Positions 44,323 through 52,713 of a DNA stretch of 64,000 nucleotides are shown piece after piece. The position numbers and the translations under genes were made by a program. This DNA is from Planctomonas deserti (GTDB taxonomy: Bacteria; Actinomycetota; Actinomycetes; Actinomycetales; Microbacteriaceae): assembly GCF_003067705.1 (NCBI RefSeq), contig NZ_QANL01000005.1, positions 124,001 to 188,000 on the forward strand, in the 5' to 3' direction. Numbering within the stretch: position 1 is the stretch's first letter; every line of letters starts with the position of its first letter. The notes beneath the pieces are model-generated. The model did no database searches. It was not told where the DNA came from and worked only from the letters and a program-made list of their open reading frames with translations.

Positions 44323-44488
44323 GGGCTCGCCTGGCGAGAGGCCGTGGGTCTATGCGCGCCGCCCGTGCATGAATCTCGGTGGCAGCGTTGCTGAGTAAGC
44401 AGTAGCGGCAACCCCCGCTCCGGCGCGGCCGCCGAGTAGCTTATGGCGCCTACGCGCTCATCCGAGTGCGCCTCAATGAGGAGGAGTG

Positions 44489-44858
44489 ATGGATCAGCCA
44501 CTGCAACACGTGTCGTTCGACACGCCAGACGAGGTCCGGGAGGGCGACAACTGGCGGCTCGAGCTCATGAAACCTGGCCGGAGGGGCCGTCATCGGACGG
44601 ATCACCCTGCAACCCGGGTGGCGATGGACCACCGACGTCAAGCCCGTCGCCGGCACGGACCTGTGCGAGGCGCCGCATCAGCAGTATCACCTGTCGGGTC
44701 GCTTGCACGTCCAGATGGCGGACGGCCAGGAACTCGAGGCGGAGGCCGGCACCATCACGTCCCTGCCGGCCGGCCACGACGCCTGGGTGCTGGGAGACGA
44801 ACCCGTGGTCGCGATCGACTGGCAAGGAGCATCGGTCTGGGCGACGACGTCGACATAG
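44489..44858 (+). pseudogene. Frameshifted cupin-domain gene
   Basis: GAGGAG lies upstream of an ATG encoding MDQPLQHVSFDTPDEVRE. After about residue 28 the frame shifts near 44574 (GGCCGGAGGGGCC region). In the +1 frame a clear cupin follows: GRITLQPGWRWTTDVKPVAG, APHQQYHLSGRLHVQM, TSLPAGHDAWVLGDEPVVAIDWQG, ending at a TAG. One extra base explains the break. A sequencing error would restore a ~122-aa cupin. Confidence 0.75.
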
Positions 44859-44885
44859 CCGAGAGGCGCGACGACCGGCCGACGA

Positions 44886-44918
44886 GGACGGTTGAGGGTT
44901 CCCCCTCAACCGTCCTTT
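44886..44918 (+). terminator. Hairpin terminator
   Basis: A 13-bp perfect stem (GGACGGTTGAGGG and its complement) around TTCC is followed by TTT. It ends the cupin transcript. Confidence 0.85.
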
Positions 44919-45039
44919 CCCGTTGCTCCGGCCCAGGCTTCTTATCTCGTTGCAAGGTCCTCCCAATGGTCCTCATACCGGCTCACCCCACTGTTCCTGC
45001 ACGCGCCGTCGCCCGGCGACGCGAAGAGAGGGAGGAACA

Positions 45040-45507
45040 GTGAAGAACACGCAGAGAGTGCTGATGGGAGGAACGATCCTCGCGTCCGTGCTGGCCGGTG
45101 GGGCCTTCGGCGCGGCGATGACCGGAGTCGCCTCGGCGGCGACCGGAACGCCGAGCCCCACGGCCACCGCGGAGCCGACCCCCGAGGGCACGGACAGCAC
45201 GGAGGCCACGGACGGGAAGTGCGACGACGCGGGCGGCCACCGGGGCGGCGGCGACCGCGATCCATCCCAGGGCGGTCACGTCGGTGAGAACGGGACGGTC
45301 GAAACGCTGCTCACCGGCGACGAGGCCGAGAAGGTCACCGCCGCCGTCGAGGCGGAGTATCCGGATGCGACGGTCCAGCGCGTCGAGACGGATGCGGAGG
45401 GGTCGGCCTACGAGGCGCACATCGTGCTCGCGGACGGATCCCAGCTCACCGTCAAGCTCGACGAGTCGTTCGCCATTACAGGGACGGAGTCGAGGCCCGG
45501 ACGATAG
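45040..45507 (+). CDS. PepSY-like exported protein (155 aa)
   Basis: An N-terminal signal sequence (MGGTILASVLAGGAFGAAMTGVASA) is followed by a Thr/Pro/Glu- and Gly/His/Asp-rich linker (~35-85). The C-terminal domain (GDEAEKVTAAVEAEYPDATVQRVETDAEGSAYEAHIVLADGS) has the PepSY/YpeB pattern. Such domains are inhibitory or ligand-binding; the role is unknown. GTG start with GGGAGGAACA upstream. Confidence 0.82.
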   Translation: MKNTQRVLMGGTILASVLAGGAFGAAMTGVASAATGTPSPTATAEPTPEGTDSTEATDGKCDDAGGHRGGGDRDPSQGGHVGENGTVETLLTGDEAEKVTAAVEAEYPDATVQRVETDAEGSAYEAHIVLADGSQLTVKLDESFAITGTESRPGR

Positions 45508-45805
45508 AGGGACGGCCGGCCGGGTGGGTCCGCTCGTCGATCCTGCCCGGTCGGTCAGCCTCCCGAGCACCCAACCGCGATGTTCCGAGCGGTAAGGCAC
45601 AGGTCGTGTCGGTTCTCGGAACGAGCCCCCGTGGAGGCGCTTGTTTGTCCCGTTACGGCTTGTTCGGGTAGTCGAAACCTGGTTGCAGTGTTACACCTGC
45701 GTTAACTCACGGATGTCGCGGTAGGCGCGTCGTGGGCAGAGGGCAAGGATGACCTCCGGCGCGAACCTTCCGCCGCCGAACCCCAGGATCACCGCAGGGA
45801 GAGCA

Positions 45806-46801
45806 ATGTCGAGCACCGAAGTCGTCGGCACCGAGAGCACAGGAAGCACCGAGGACGGCGCGGCGAGTGCCGCGGCCGGTTCCACCGTCACCGAACGGAA
45901 CGTGCCGTTCCTCGACGCACACACGTGGGTGCGCATCACCGAGCCCGCGGAGAAGCGCCCGGGGGCACTGCCGCTCGTGGTGCTGCACGGCGGACCCGGC
46001 ATGGCGCACAACTACCTGAAGAACCTCGAGCACCTCGCCGCCGAGACTGGCCGCGCGGTCATCCACTACGACCAGTACGGCTGCGGCAACAGCGGGCACC
46101 GCCCGGATGCGCCCGCCGACTTCTGGACGCCGCAGCTGTTCGTCGACGAGTTCCTGAACCTCGTCGAGGCGCTGGACCTGTCGGAGTACCACCTGCTCGG
46201 TCAGTCCTGGGGAGGGATGCTCGGCGCCGAGATCGCGATCCGCAAGCCCCAGGGACTGCGTTCACTTGCCATCTGCAACTCGCCCGCATCCATGGCCCTG
46301 TGGATGGAGGCTGCGGCTGACCTGCGCGCAGAGCTGCCCGAGGACGTGCAGCGGGCCCTCGACACGCACGAGGCGGCGGGCACGATCACGGACCCGGAGT
46401 ACCTGCGAGCCGTCGCCGTGTTCTACGAGCGGCACGTGTGCCGGGTCGTGCCGATGCCGGAGGACTTCCACGAGAGCGAGGCTCAGATGGAGGCCGAGCC
46501 GACGGTGTACCACACGATGAACGGGCCGAACGAGTTCTTCGTCATCGGCACGCTCCAGCCGTGGTCCGTCGTCGAGGAGGTCAGGGGCATCACCGTGCCG
46601 ACCCTCGTCGTCGCCGGCGAGCACGACGAGGCGACGCCCAAGACGTGGGCTCCGTTCGCGGAGAACATCCCCGGCGCCCGCACCCACGTGTTCGAGGGGG
46701 CGAGCCACTGCTCGCACCTCGAGCAGCCGGAGGAGTTCCGCCGCGTGATCGGCGTCTGGCTCGCGGAGTTCGACGACCACGACGGCGTCTCGGCCGCCTA
46801 G
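45806..46801 (+). CDS. Proline-iminopeptidase-family alpha/beta hydrolase (331 aa)
   Basis: The S33 signature includes VVLHGGPGMAHNYL, YDQYGCGNSG and the nucleophile elbow GQSWGGM, with Asp in AGEHDEATP and His in GASHCSHLEQPEE. It releases N-terminal amino acids (often Pro) or hydrolyses amino-acid amides. ATG 45806 is chosen for GGGAGA upstream. It is the first gene of an operon with an APC permease and an acetamidase-like gene, so it is likely to supply or process an imported small peptide or amide. Confidence 0.9.
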   Translation: MSSTEVVGTESTGSTEDGAASAAAGSTVTERNVPFLDAHTWVRITEPAEKRPGALPLVVLHGGPGMAHNYLKNLEHLAAETGRAVIHYDQYGCGNSGHRPDAPADFWTPQLFVDEFLNLVEALDLSEYHLLGQSWGGMLGAEIAIRKPQGLRSLAICNSPASMALWMEAAADLRAELPEDVQRALDTHEAAGTITDPEYLRAVAVFYERHVCRVVPMPEDFHESEAQMEAEPTVYHTMNGPNEFFVIGTLQPWSVVEEVRGITVPTLVVAGEHDEATPKTWAPFAENIPGARTHVFEGASHCSHLEQPEEFRRVIGVWLAEFDDHDGVSAA

Positions 46802-46863
46802 AACCCGCCACTCCAACCCGCTCTTTCCCCGACCCCAGCACCCTCAACAGGAAGAACCCCCTC

Positions 46864-48414
46864 ATGACCGCACCTCACCACGGCTCGGCGCATCCGGCCG
46901 CGCCGGGTCACCTCGAGCGCACTCCGCAGCAGGAGCTCGAGGCCCTCGGCTACAAGCAGGAGCTCAAGCGCTCCGTCTCCACCACCGACCTGCTCATCTA
47001 CGGCCTGATCTTCATGGTGCCCATCGCTCCGTGGGCCATCTTCGGCACCGTGTACAACGCGGCCTCCGGCATGGTGCCGCTGGTCTACCTCATCGGCCTC
47101 ATCGCCATGGTCTTCACGGCCCTCGCCTACGCGCAGATGGCGAAGGCCATTCCGCTGGCGGGCTCGGTGTTCTCGTACGTCGGCCGCGGCATCCGGCCCT
47201 GGGTCGGCTTTTTCGCCGGCTGGGCGATCCTGCTCGACTACCTGCTCGTGCCCACACTGCTCTACGTGTTCGCGGCGGAGTCGATGGTCGGCCTCTTCCC
47301 GGGCAGCGCCCGCTGGATGTGGGCCCTGATCTTCGTGGCCATCAACACGGCGATCAACCTGTTCGGCATCACCTCGATCAAGCTCGCCAACCGCGTCTTC
47401 CTGGCCATCGAGCTGGTCTTCGTCGTGATCTTCGTCGTCATCGCGGTCACCGCGCTGAACGGCGGCACGATCCCCGGCGCCGAGTTCACCACCGACCCGA
47501 TCTGGACGCCCAGCGAGGTGAGCGGTCCGCTCATCGCGTCCGCCCTGTCCATCGCGGTGCTCAGCTTCCTCGGCTTCGACGGCATCTCGACGATGGCGGA
47601 GGAGTCCACGGGCAAGCGCGGCGGCGCGGGCAAGGCCATGATCATCGCCCTGTTCATCGTCGCGTTCCTCTTCATCCTGCAGACCTGGCTCGCCAGCGCC
47701 CTCGCCGGCGGCCGTGACGCCTTCTCCGACGACGAGGCGGGCAACGCCTTCTTCACCCTCGTCGAGGCCGCGTCGAACAGCGGCTGGATGAACGCCTTCT
47801 TCGTGGTCAACGTGCTGGCCGTCGGCATCGCGAACGCCATGGCCGCGCAGGCCGCCACGTCGCGCCTGCTCTACTCGATGAGCCGCGACCGCCAGCTGCC
47901 GCGCTTCCTCAGCAAGGTCAGCGTGCACCAGGTGCCGAAGGCCGCGATCATCTCGGTCTCGGTGCTGTCGGCCATCCTCGTGCTGTTCTTCGTCGGCCAG
48001 ATCAATTTGATCTCCGCCCTCGTGAACTTCGGCGCCCTCTTCGGCTTCATGCTGCTGCACCTGTCCGTGTTCTGGTACTACCTCGTGAAGAACAGGTCGC
48101 GGAACATCGTGCTGCACGCGATCGTGCCCGTGGTCGGCTTCCTGATCATCGGCTACGTGCTGCTCAACGCCGCGCCCGAGGCGAAGATCGGCGGCCTGGT
48201 CTGGCTCGTGCTCGGCGCTGCGGTCTTCTTCTACTACCGTCGCTCGGGAAGGACGATCGAGCTCTCGGGTGAGGGCGCCGTGCTCGGCGAGGGTGGCGAC
48301 CAGGCGACGGATCCGGCGGCCGCGGCCGCGCTGCGCAGCACGTCGGGCGCCGCGGCCACCACGCCGGAGAATCCGACCGACCACACGACGCACCGCACCG
48401 GAAAGGACGCCTGA
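46864..48414 (+). CDS. APC-family amino acid/amine permease (516 aa)
   Basis: Twelve hydrophobic helices are seen. The APC N-terminal signature is SVSTTDLLIYGLIFMVPIAPW; FLGFDGISTMAEESTGKRGGAGKAM is the conserved TM6 and following loop. The C-terminus is a cytosolic Ala/Gly/Thr-rich tail. It lies 62 bp after the iminopeptidase and 5 bp before the acetamidase gene. The substrate is inferred to be an amino acid, its amide or an amine. Confidence 0.92.
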   Translation: MTAPHHGSAHPAAPGHLERTPQQELEALGYKQELKRSVSTTDLLIYGLIFMVPIAPWAIFGTVYNAASGMVPLVYLIGLIAMVFTALAYAQMAKAIPLAGSVFSYVGRGIRPWVGFFAGWAILLDYLLVPTLLYVFAAESMVGLFPGSARWMWALIFVAINTAINLFGITSIKLANRVFLAIELVFVVIFVVIAVTALNGGTIPGAEFTTDPIWTPSEVSGPLIASALSIAVLSFLGFDGISTMAEESTGKRGGAGKAMIIALFIVAFLFILQTWLASALAGGRDAFSDDEAGNAFFTLVEAASNSGWMNAFFVVNVLAVGIANAMAAQAATSRLLYSMSRDRQLPRFLSKVSVHQVPKAAIISVSVLSAILVLFFVGQINLISALVNFGALFGFMLLHLSVFWYYLVKNRSRNIVLHAIVPVVGFLIIGYVLLNAAPEAKIGGLVWLVLGAAVFFYYRRSGRTIELSGEGAVLGEGGDQATDPAAAAALRSTSGAAATTPENPTDHTTHRTGKDA

Positions 48415-48419
48415 CCCGC

Positions 48420-49343
48420 ATGACAGAGCACTTCCTTGGCAAGGAGCTCGGCAAGCCGGGCTTCTCCGCCGCCGACGAGCCCGTGCTGCGCATCCAGCCG
48501 GGGACCGGCGACACGATCGCGTTCGAGACGAGTGACGAGGTGTACGCGCAGCTGCACGAGACGCACGACATGGCGAAGCTCACGGCACAGATCAACCCCA
48601 TCACGGGTCCGGTCTACGTCGAGGGCGCGACGCCGGGCGACGCCCTCAAGGTGACGATCCACGAGATCCGGCTGAAGGACTACGGCTGGTCCGTGAGCCT
48701 GCCCGGAGCGGGCGCGCTGCAGGACGTGATGGGGGAGGAGATGTTCACCCGCCAGGTGCCCATCGACGAGGCCGGCGTGCACGTGACCGATCGCCACGTC
48801 TTCGACGCGAAGCCCATGATCGGCTGCATCGGCACGGCGCCGGCCGAAGGGGTTAACTCCACCGTCATGCCGTCGTACCCGCAGGGCGGCAACATGGACC
48901 TGACCGAGTGCCGCCCCGGATCCGTCGTCTACCTCCCCGTGATGGTCGAAGGTGCGTACCTCGCCATCGGTGACATCCACGCCATCATGGCCGAGGGCGA
49001 GTCCTCCTTCGTCGCGATCGAGGCGGAGGGTACCGCCGTGGTGTCCGTCGAGGTCGTGAAGGACCTGGCTCTCCGTGCCCCGCGCGTTGAGACCGAGGAC
49101 GAATGGGTCTTCGTCGGCCTCGGCGACCCTGTGCAGGAGAGCATCCAGCGCGGCTACGAGGACGCGTTCCGCTTCCTCGTCGACGACAACGGCTGGACCA
49201 TCGGCGACGCCTACGCGGTGCTCAGCGCCGTCGGCCACTCGCGACTCGGCGGGCCGACGGGGTCCGGCGACCCGGATCCCCTGCACCCGCTGTCGGCGAG
49301 GGGTGCGGTCACGATTCACAAGGTGCCGAAGAGCATCCTCTAG
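48420..49343 (+). CDS. Acetamidase/formamidase family protein (307 aa)
   Basis: The FmdA/AmdA family hydrolyses simple amides to the acid and ammonia. Its features are GPVYVEGATPGDALKVTIHEI, GCIGTAPAEG, GGNMDLTECRPGSVVYLPVMVEGAYLAIGDIHAIMAEGE. The GDIHAIMAEGE segment holds the metal-binding residues. Its position 5 bp after the permease stop makes an import-and-deamidation operon. Length (307 aa) matches the shorter bacterial form. Confidence 0.93.
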   Translation: MTEHFLGKELGKPGFSAADEPVLRIQPGTGDTIAFETSDEVYAQLHETHDMAKLTAQINPITGPVYVEGATPGDALKVTIHEIRLKDYGWSVSLPGAGALQDVMGEEMFTRQVPIDEAGVHVTDRHVFDAKPMIGCIGTAPAEGVNSTVMPSYPQGGNMDLTECRPGSVVYLPVMVEGAYLAIGDIHAIMAEGESSFVAIEAEGTAVVSVEVVKDLALRAPRVETEDEWVFVGLGDPVQESIQRGYEDAFRFLVDDNGWTIGDAYAVLSAVGHSRLGGPTGSGDPDPLHPLSARGAVTIHKVPKSIL

Positions 49344-49350
49344 GGGAGTC

Positions 49351-49386
49351 CGACCGACCGACCGACCGACCGACCGACCGACCGAC
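49351..49386. repeat. CGAC tetranucleotide microsatellite, 9 copies
   Basis: Nine perfect CGAC units begin 8 bp after the acetamidase stop codon. Not coding; copy number may vary between strains. The remainder of the gap to 49519 shows no gene. Confidence 0.95.
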
Positions 49387-49519
49387 GACGCGGCCGGTGT
49401 CCGCGCCGCACATCGCGGCCCGTACACCGGCCGTTGCCGTGGATGGCCGTTTCGAGGATTCATCAGCTTTCTTCCCACCGGAGCGGCTAACCGAGCATGC
49501 CGAGCGCTAGATTGCGGAG

Positions 49520-50308
49520 ATGCGAACCCAACGAAGTGAACGCTCCCGGATGATGACAGTCATCATCACGGCCCTGCTCGCCACCACAGGCCTCACTGCC
49601 GGTGCCCCCATCCCCACGCACGGCGATCCCGCTCACAACGACAGGTTTGTCAGTACCTACGTCGCTCTCGGTGACTCGTACGCCGCCGGCCAGGGGGGCG
49701 GGACATATCGGAACGATTGCAAGCAGACGAGGGCCGGTTACCCCAGACAGCTCGACGAGAAGCGCCGCATCAAGCTGGTCAAGAATCTGACCTGTGCGGG
49801 AGCGACGACCACGGACGTGCGGAACCTGCAGGTGCCCGCCCTGAACCGTGGGGTGCGGCTCGTCACCGTCACGGCGGGCGGCAACGACCTGGACGTCGTC
49901 GGTCTCGCAGCTATCTGCGCCCCCGATGCAGAATCCGTCGCCTGCCTCACCGCGCTCGTGCAGCGACAGGGCGCCGTGGCCGCCCTCGCGCCGTCGTTGG
50001 TCACCACGTACGCAGCCATCGCCGCGGCAGCGCCGAAAGCGACGATCATCGTCACCGGATACCCGCCGCTCGTGTCCACGGGTCCGGTCTTCGATGGAAC
50101 GATCGCCCTCAACGCGGTTATCCAGCAGGCTGTGCAGGCAGCCGCCGCCGGCGGGGCGCGCATCCGCTACGTCGATGTGACGGCCGCCTTCGCGGGTCAC
50201 GGGCTCGACAGCTCCGACCCCTGGTTCGTGGCAGCGGGCCCGGACGCCTTCCATCCGACCGCCGAAGGGCACCGGGCCTACGCGAGAGCGATCGCCGCCG
50301 CCCTGTGA
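49520..50308 (+). CDS. Secreted SGNH/GDSL esterase-lipase (262 aa)
   Basis: A signal-peptide-like N-terminus (RMMTVIITALLATTGLTAGAP) precedes block I VALGDSYAAGQGG (Ser), block III GGND and block V DAFHPTAEGHRAY (Asp/His). Two Cys pairs fit secreted actinobacterial SGNH enzymes. The substrate may be an acyl ester in lipids or polysaccharide. A hairpin terminator follows immediately. Confidence 0.92.
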   Translation: MRTQRSERSRMMTVIITALLATTGLTAGAPIPTHGDPAHNDRFVSTYVALGDSYAAGQGGGTYRNDCKQTRAGYPRQLDEKRRIKLVKNLTCAGATTTDVRNLQVPALNRGVRLVTVTAGGNDLDVVGLAAICAPDAESVACLTALVQRQGAVAALAPSLVTTYAAIAAAAPKATIIVTGYPPLVSTGPVFDGTIALNAVIQQAVQAAAAGGARIRYVDVTAAFAGHGLDSSDPWFVAAGPDAFHPTAEGHRAYARAIAAAL

Positions 50309-50314
50309 GGGGAA

Positions 50315-50342
50315 GGGGGAGCGACCGGCGAGTCGCTCCCCC
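50315..50342 (+). terminator. Hairpin terminator of the SGNH esterase gene
   Basis: An 11-bp stem (GGGGGAGCGAC and its complement) around CGGCGA lies 7 bp past the stop. Confidence 0.85.
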
Positions 50343-50383
50343 TCCGTTGGGCTCACGATGCGGCGCTGCGATAGCGTCCGATC

Positions 50384-50848
50384 ATGGAACTCGGATCGTC
50401 GCTGGGCTGGCTGCTCGCCGCCGTCCCGGTCGGCCTTCTACTCCCCGCCCTCGTGGCGTGGATCGCGCTGGTGATCCGTCGGCGACGCGCCGGCCGGGGC
50501 GGGTCGCTTCTCGCCGGGATCGACCACCGCGCCCTGGTGCTGGCCCCGCTCGTCTTCGTGCTTGCGGCGCTGGGGGCGGGGATCTGGATCGGCATCGGCG
50601 CTCAGGTGGACGTCGTGCGGCCGGTGCGTGACGGCTTTCTCAACTTCCAGCAGTACCCGCTGACCCAGGAGATGGCGGCCGTGGTCATCCTCGGCACGCC
50701 GATCGCGGTGGGGGTGCCGCTCGTGGCGTGGGCATGGCGGCGCCTGGAGGGCATGGCGCGCGTGCTCGGCGTCGTGGGAGGCGTGGTGGCGGGGGCGATC
50801 GCGTACCCGCTCTCGGTCTTCGTCGTGTTCTCGGTGTTCCCCGGCTGA
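50384..50848 (+). CDS. Hypothetical membrane protein (154 aa)
   Basis: Four hydrophobic helices are seen (WLLAAVPVGLLLPALVAWIALVI, ALVLAPLVFVLAALGAGIWIGI, MAAVVILGTPIAVGVPLVAW, VLGVVGGVVAGAIAYPLSVFVVFSV), with a short basic loop RRRRAGR. No family is recognised. It lies between a terminator and the dispersed repeats, so it is probably a single-gene unit. Confidence 0.7.
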   Translation: MELGSSLGWLLAAVPVGLLLPALVAWIALVIRRRRAGRGGSLLAGIDHRALVLAPLVFVLAALGAGIWIGIGAQVDVVRPVRDGFLNFQQYPLTQEMAAVVILGTPIAVGVPLVAWAWRRLEGMARVLGVVGGVVAGAIAYPLSVFVVFSVFPG

Positions 50849-50873
50849 GGATGCGGGGAAGGTGGGGGTCCAC

Positions 50874-50944
50874 GGTCCCTGAGCCTGTCGAAAGGACACG
50901 TGGCGCGCGACGGTCCCTACGGTCCCTGAGCCTGTCGAAGGGAC
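50874..50944. repeat. Two direct copies of the GGTCCCTGAGC-type 24-bp repeat
   Basis: Copies at 50874-50897 and 50921-50944 begin GGTCCCTGAGC and end GAAAGGAC or GAAGGGAC. An extra GGTCCCT fragment lies between them (50912). They lie between the membrane-protein gene and the DUF222-HNH gene. Confidence 0.9.
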
Positions 50945-51052
50945 TTGCGGTGCCCGCCCTTCTTTTCCTCCGCATGCTCAGTATTCGACTTGTTCTCCAC
51001 AGATTATGCTGGTCAAAGGCGCATTGTCAGTGGCGCGTGGGATACTGTTTCC

Positions 51053-52438
51053 ATGAACTTCCTGACCCTCGCGAACCTCACGGAGGCGGTCCCGACCGCA
51101 CTGCCGGTGGCGTCGCTGGGCGGGCTGAACGACGACGCGCTTTGCGCCGTCAGCCGTCAGGTCGAGGCCCTGGGCCGCTTGATCGACGCACTGCGCGTCG
51201 CGACCGCGGGGGAGATTGCCGCCCGCTCCCGCACAGAGGTCGGTCCCGCCGGGCTGGCGGCTCGGAAGGGCTGCCGCAGCGCGAACGAGCTCCTGCAGCG
51301 CCTGACGCAGGTGTCGAGCGCGACGGGAGCCGCGCGCCTGGGGCTCGCCGCACTGACGCGGCCGGACACGGCGCTCTCCGGTGCGGCGACGCCGGCGAAG
51401 TTCGACCACGTCCGCGCCGCCCTGGAAGCGGGCGAGCTCGGCGTCGACGCCGCGATCGCACTGACGAAGAACCTCGCACCCCTGCAGAACGGGGTGCACC
51501 CGGACGCGCTCGACGCGGCGGAGCGGGAGCTCGTGGCCGCGGCGACCGGTTCGTCGCCCGACAGCAGCGTTCCGGCGTCCGCAGACGAGATCCGCATCCA
51601 GGCCTCCGTCTGGCGGGCCACCCTCGACCCGGACGGTCTCGAGCCGGATGAGGCGCACACGATGGCCAAGCGGAGCTTTCGCTTCGGACCGGAGCGCAAC
51701 GGGCTCGTGCCCGTGTCCGGGGGGTTGCTGCCGGAGGCGGCGGGCCGGGTGAAGCGACTGTTCGACGCCTACCTGACCCCGACGACGGCGCCGGCGTTCC
51801 TCAAAGATGAGGAGCTCGCGGACAAGAACGCAGTCAAGGACCCGCGGACGAAGGATCAGCAGCGCCACGACATCCTCATCGGGGTTCTGGACGCAATGGC
51901 CAGGAGCGGGAACACTCCGACCGTCGGCGGGGCCGCCCCGACCGTGCTGGTCACCGTGCGTGCGGAGGACCTGGACACCGGCGGCGCGGGATACGCGGAC
52001 GGCGTCGAGTCGCCGCTATCGCCCACCACGGTTCAGCAGATGGTGTGCAGCGGGGGCACCCAGAAGGTGCTCATCGGCAGAAACGGCCGCATCCTCAGAC
52101 TCGCGTCGGCGGAGCGGTGCTTCACCGCTCCGCAGCGCAGGGCGATCACCGCGAGGGACGGTGGCTGCCTGATCCCCGGCTGCAGCATCCCGGCGGGCTG
52201 GTGCGAGGTGCACCACGTGATCCCCGCGGCCGAGGGCGGACCCACGCATCCGGACAACGGGGTGCTGCTGTGCTGGTTTCACCACCGCACCATCGACACC
52301 TCGGGATGGGCCATCCGCATGCGCGCTGGAGCGCCCGAGGTACAAGCACCGCCATGGTTGGATCACACCCGCCGATGGCGCCCGGCAACGAAGAGCCGAA
52401 CCGCACTCGCGACTAGCGTGAGCCACCACGGTCCCTGA
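51053..52438 (+). CDS. DUF222 and HNH endonuclease-domain protein (461 aa)
   Basis: The N-terminal DUF222 region (~25-330) includes TARSRTEVGPAGLAARKGCRS-like helices. The C-terminal HNH nuclease is CLIPGCSIPAGWCEVHHVIP, GGPTHPDNGVLLCWFHHRTID, with CxxxC zinc-type Cys and the HH pair. These are multi-copy, often variable genes in Microbacteriaceae; the biological role is unknown. The final SHHGP and stop are read from a dispersed GGTCCCTGAGC repeat, so the C-terminus was probably altered by repeat insertion. Confidence 0.9.
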   Translation: MNFLTLANLTEAVPTALPVASLGGLNDDALCAVSRQVEALGRLIDALRVATAGEIAARSRTEVGPAGLAARKGCRSANELLQRLTQVSSATGAARLGLAALTRPDTALSGAATPAKFDHVRAALEAGELGVDAAIALTKNLAPLQNGVHPDALDAAERELVAAATGSSPDSSVPASADEIRIQASVWRATLDPDGLEPDEAHTMAKRSFRFGPERNGLVPVSGGLLPEAAGRVKRLFDAYLTPTTAPAFLKDEELADKNAVKDPRTKDQQRHDILIGVLDAMARSGNTPTVGGAAPTVLVTVRAEDLDTGGAGYADGVESPLSPTTVQQMVCSGGTQKVLIGRNGRILRLASAERCFTAPQRRAITARDGGCLIPGCSIPAGWCEVHHVIPAAEGGPTHPDNGVLLCWFHHRTIDTSGWAIRMRAGAPEVQAPPWLDHTRRWRPATKSRTALATSVSHHGP

Positions 52439-52514
52439 GCTCCACCACGGTCCCTGAGCTTGTCGAAGGGACGCAAGGCGCGCTGGTTCCGTCCCTTCGA
52501 CGGGCTCAGGGACC
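52430..52514. repeat. GGTCCCTGAGC-type repeats: partial, direct and inverted copies
   Basis: A partial copy (52430-52440) supplies the stop of the HNH gene. A full forward copy (52449-52472) and a reversed copy (52491-52514) face each other around an 18-bp gap, allowing a long hairpin. Confidence 0.9.
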
Positions 52515-52585
52515 GTCAGGAGCGCCCTCTTCGGGGCGCGGCAACGCGTGCTTCGAAGCAAGGCAGCGAGCGATTCCGGGTCCCG

Positions 52586-52630
52586 CAGACGGCTCCGCCG
52601 CAGACGGCTCCGCCGCAGACGGCTCCGCCG
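52586..52630. repeat. 15-bp tandem repeat, 3 perfect units
   Basis: CAGACGGCTCCGCCG occurs three times in a row, followed by a decayed unit, 84 bp upstream of the epimerase start. It is non-coding. The rest of 52439-52713 is repeat or promoter sequence. Confidence 0.93.
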
Positions 52631-52713
52631 CAGGCGGCGGTGCTCGTCGACATACTTGCTAGGGGCACGCCCGAGCCGATGGGGACCGGGGGCCGCAAGC
52701 GAAGGGACCACCC

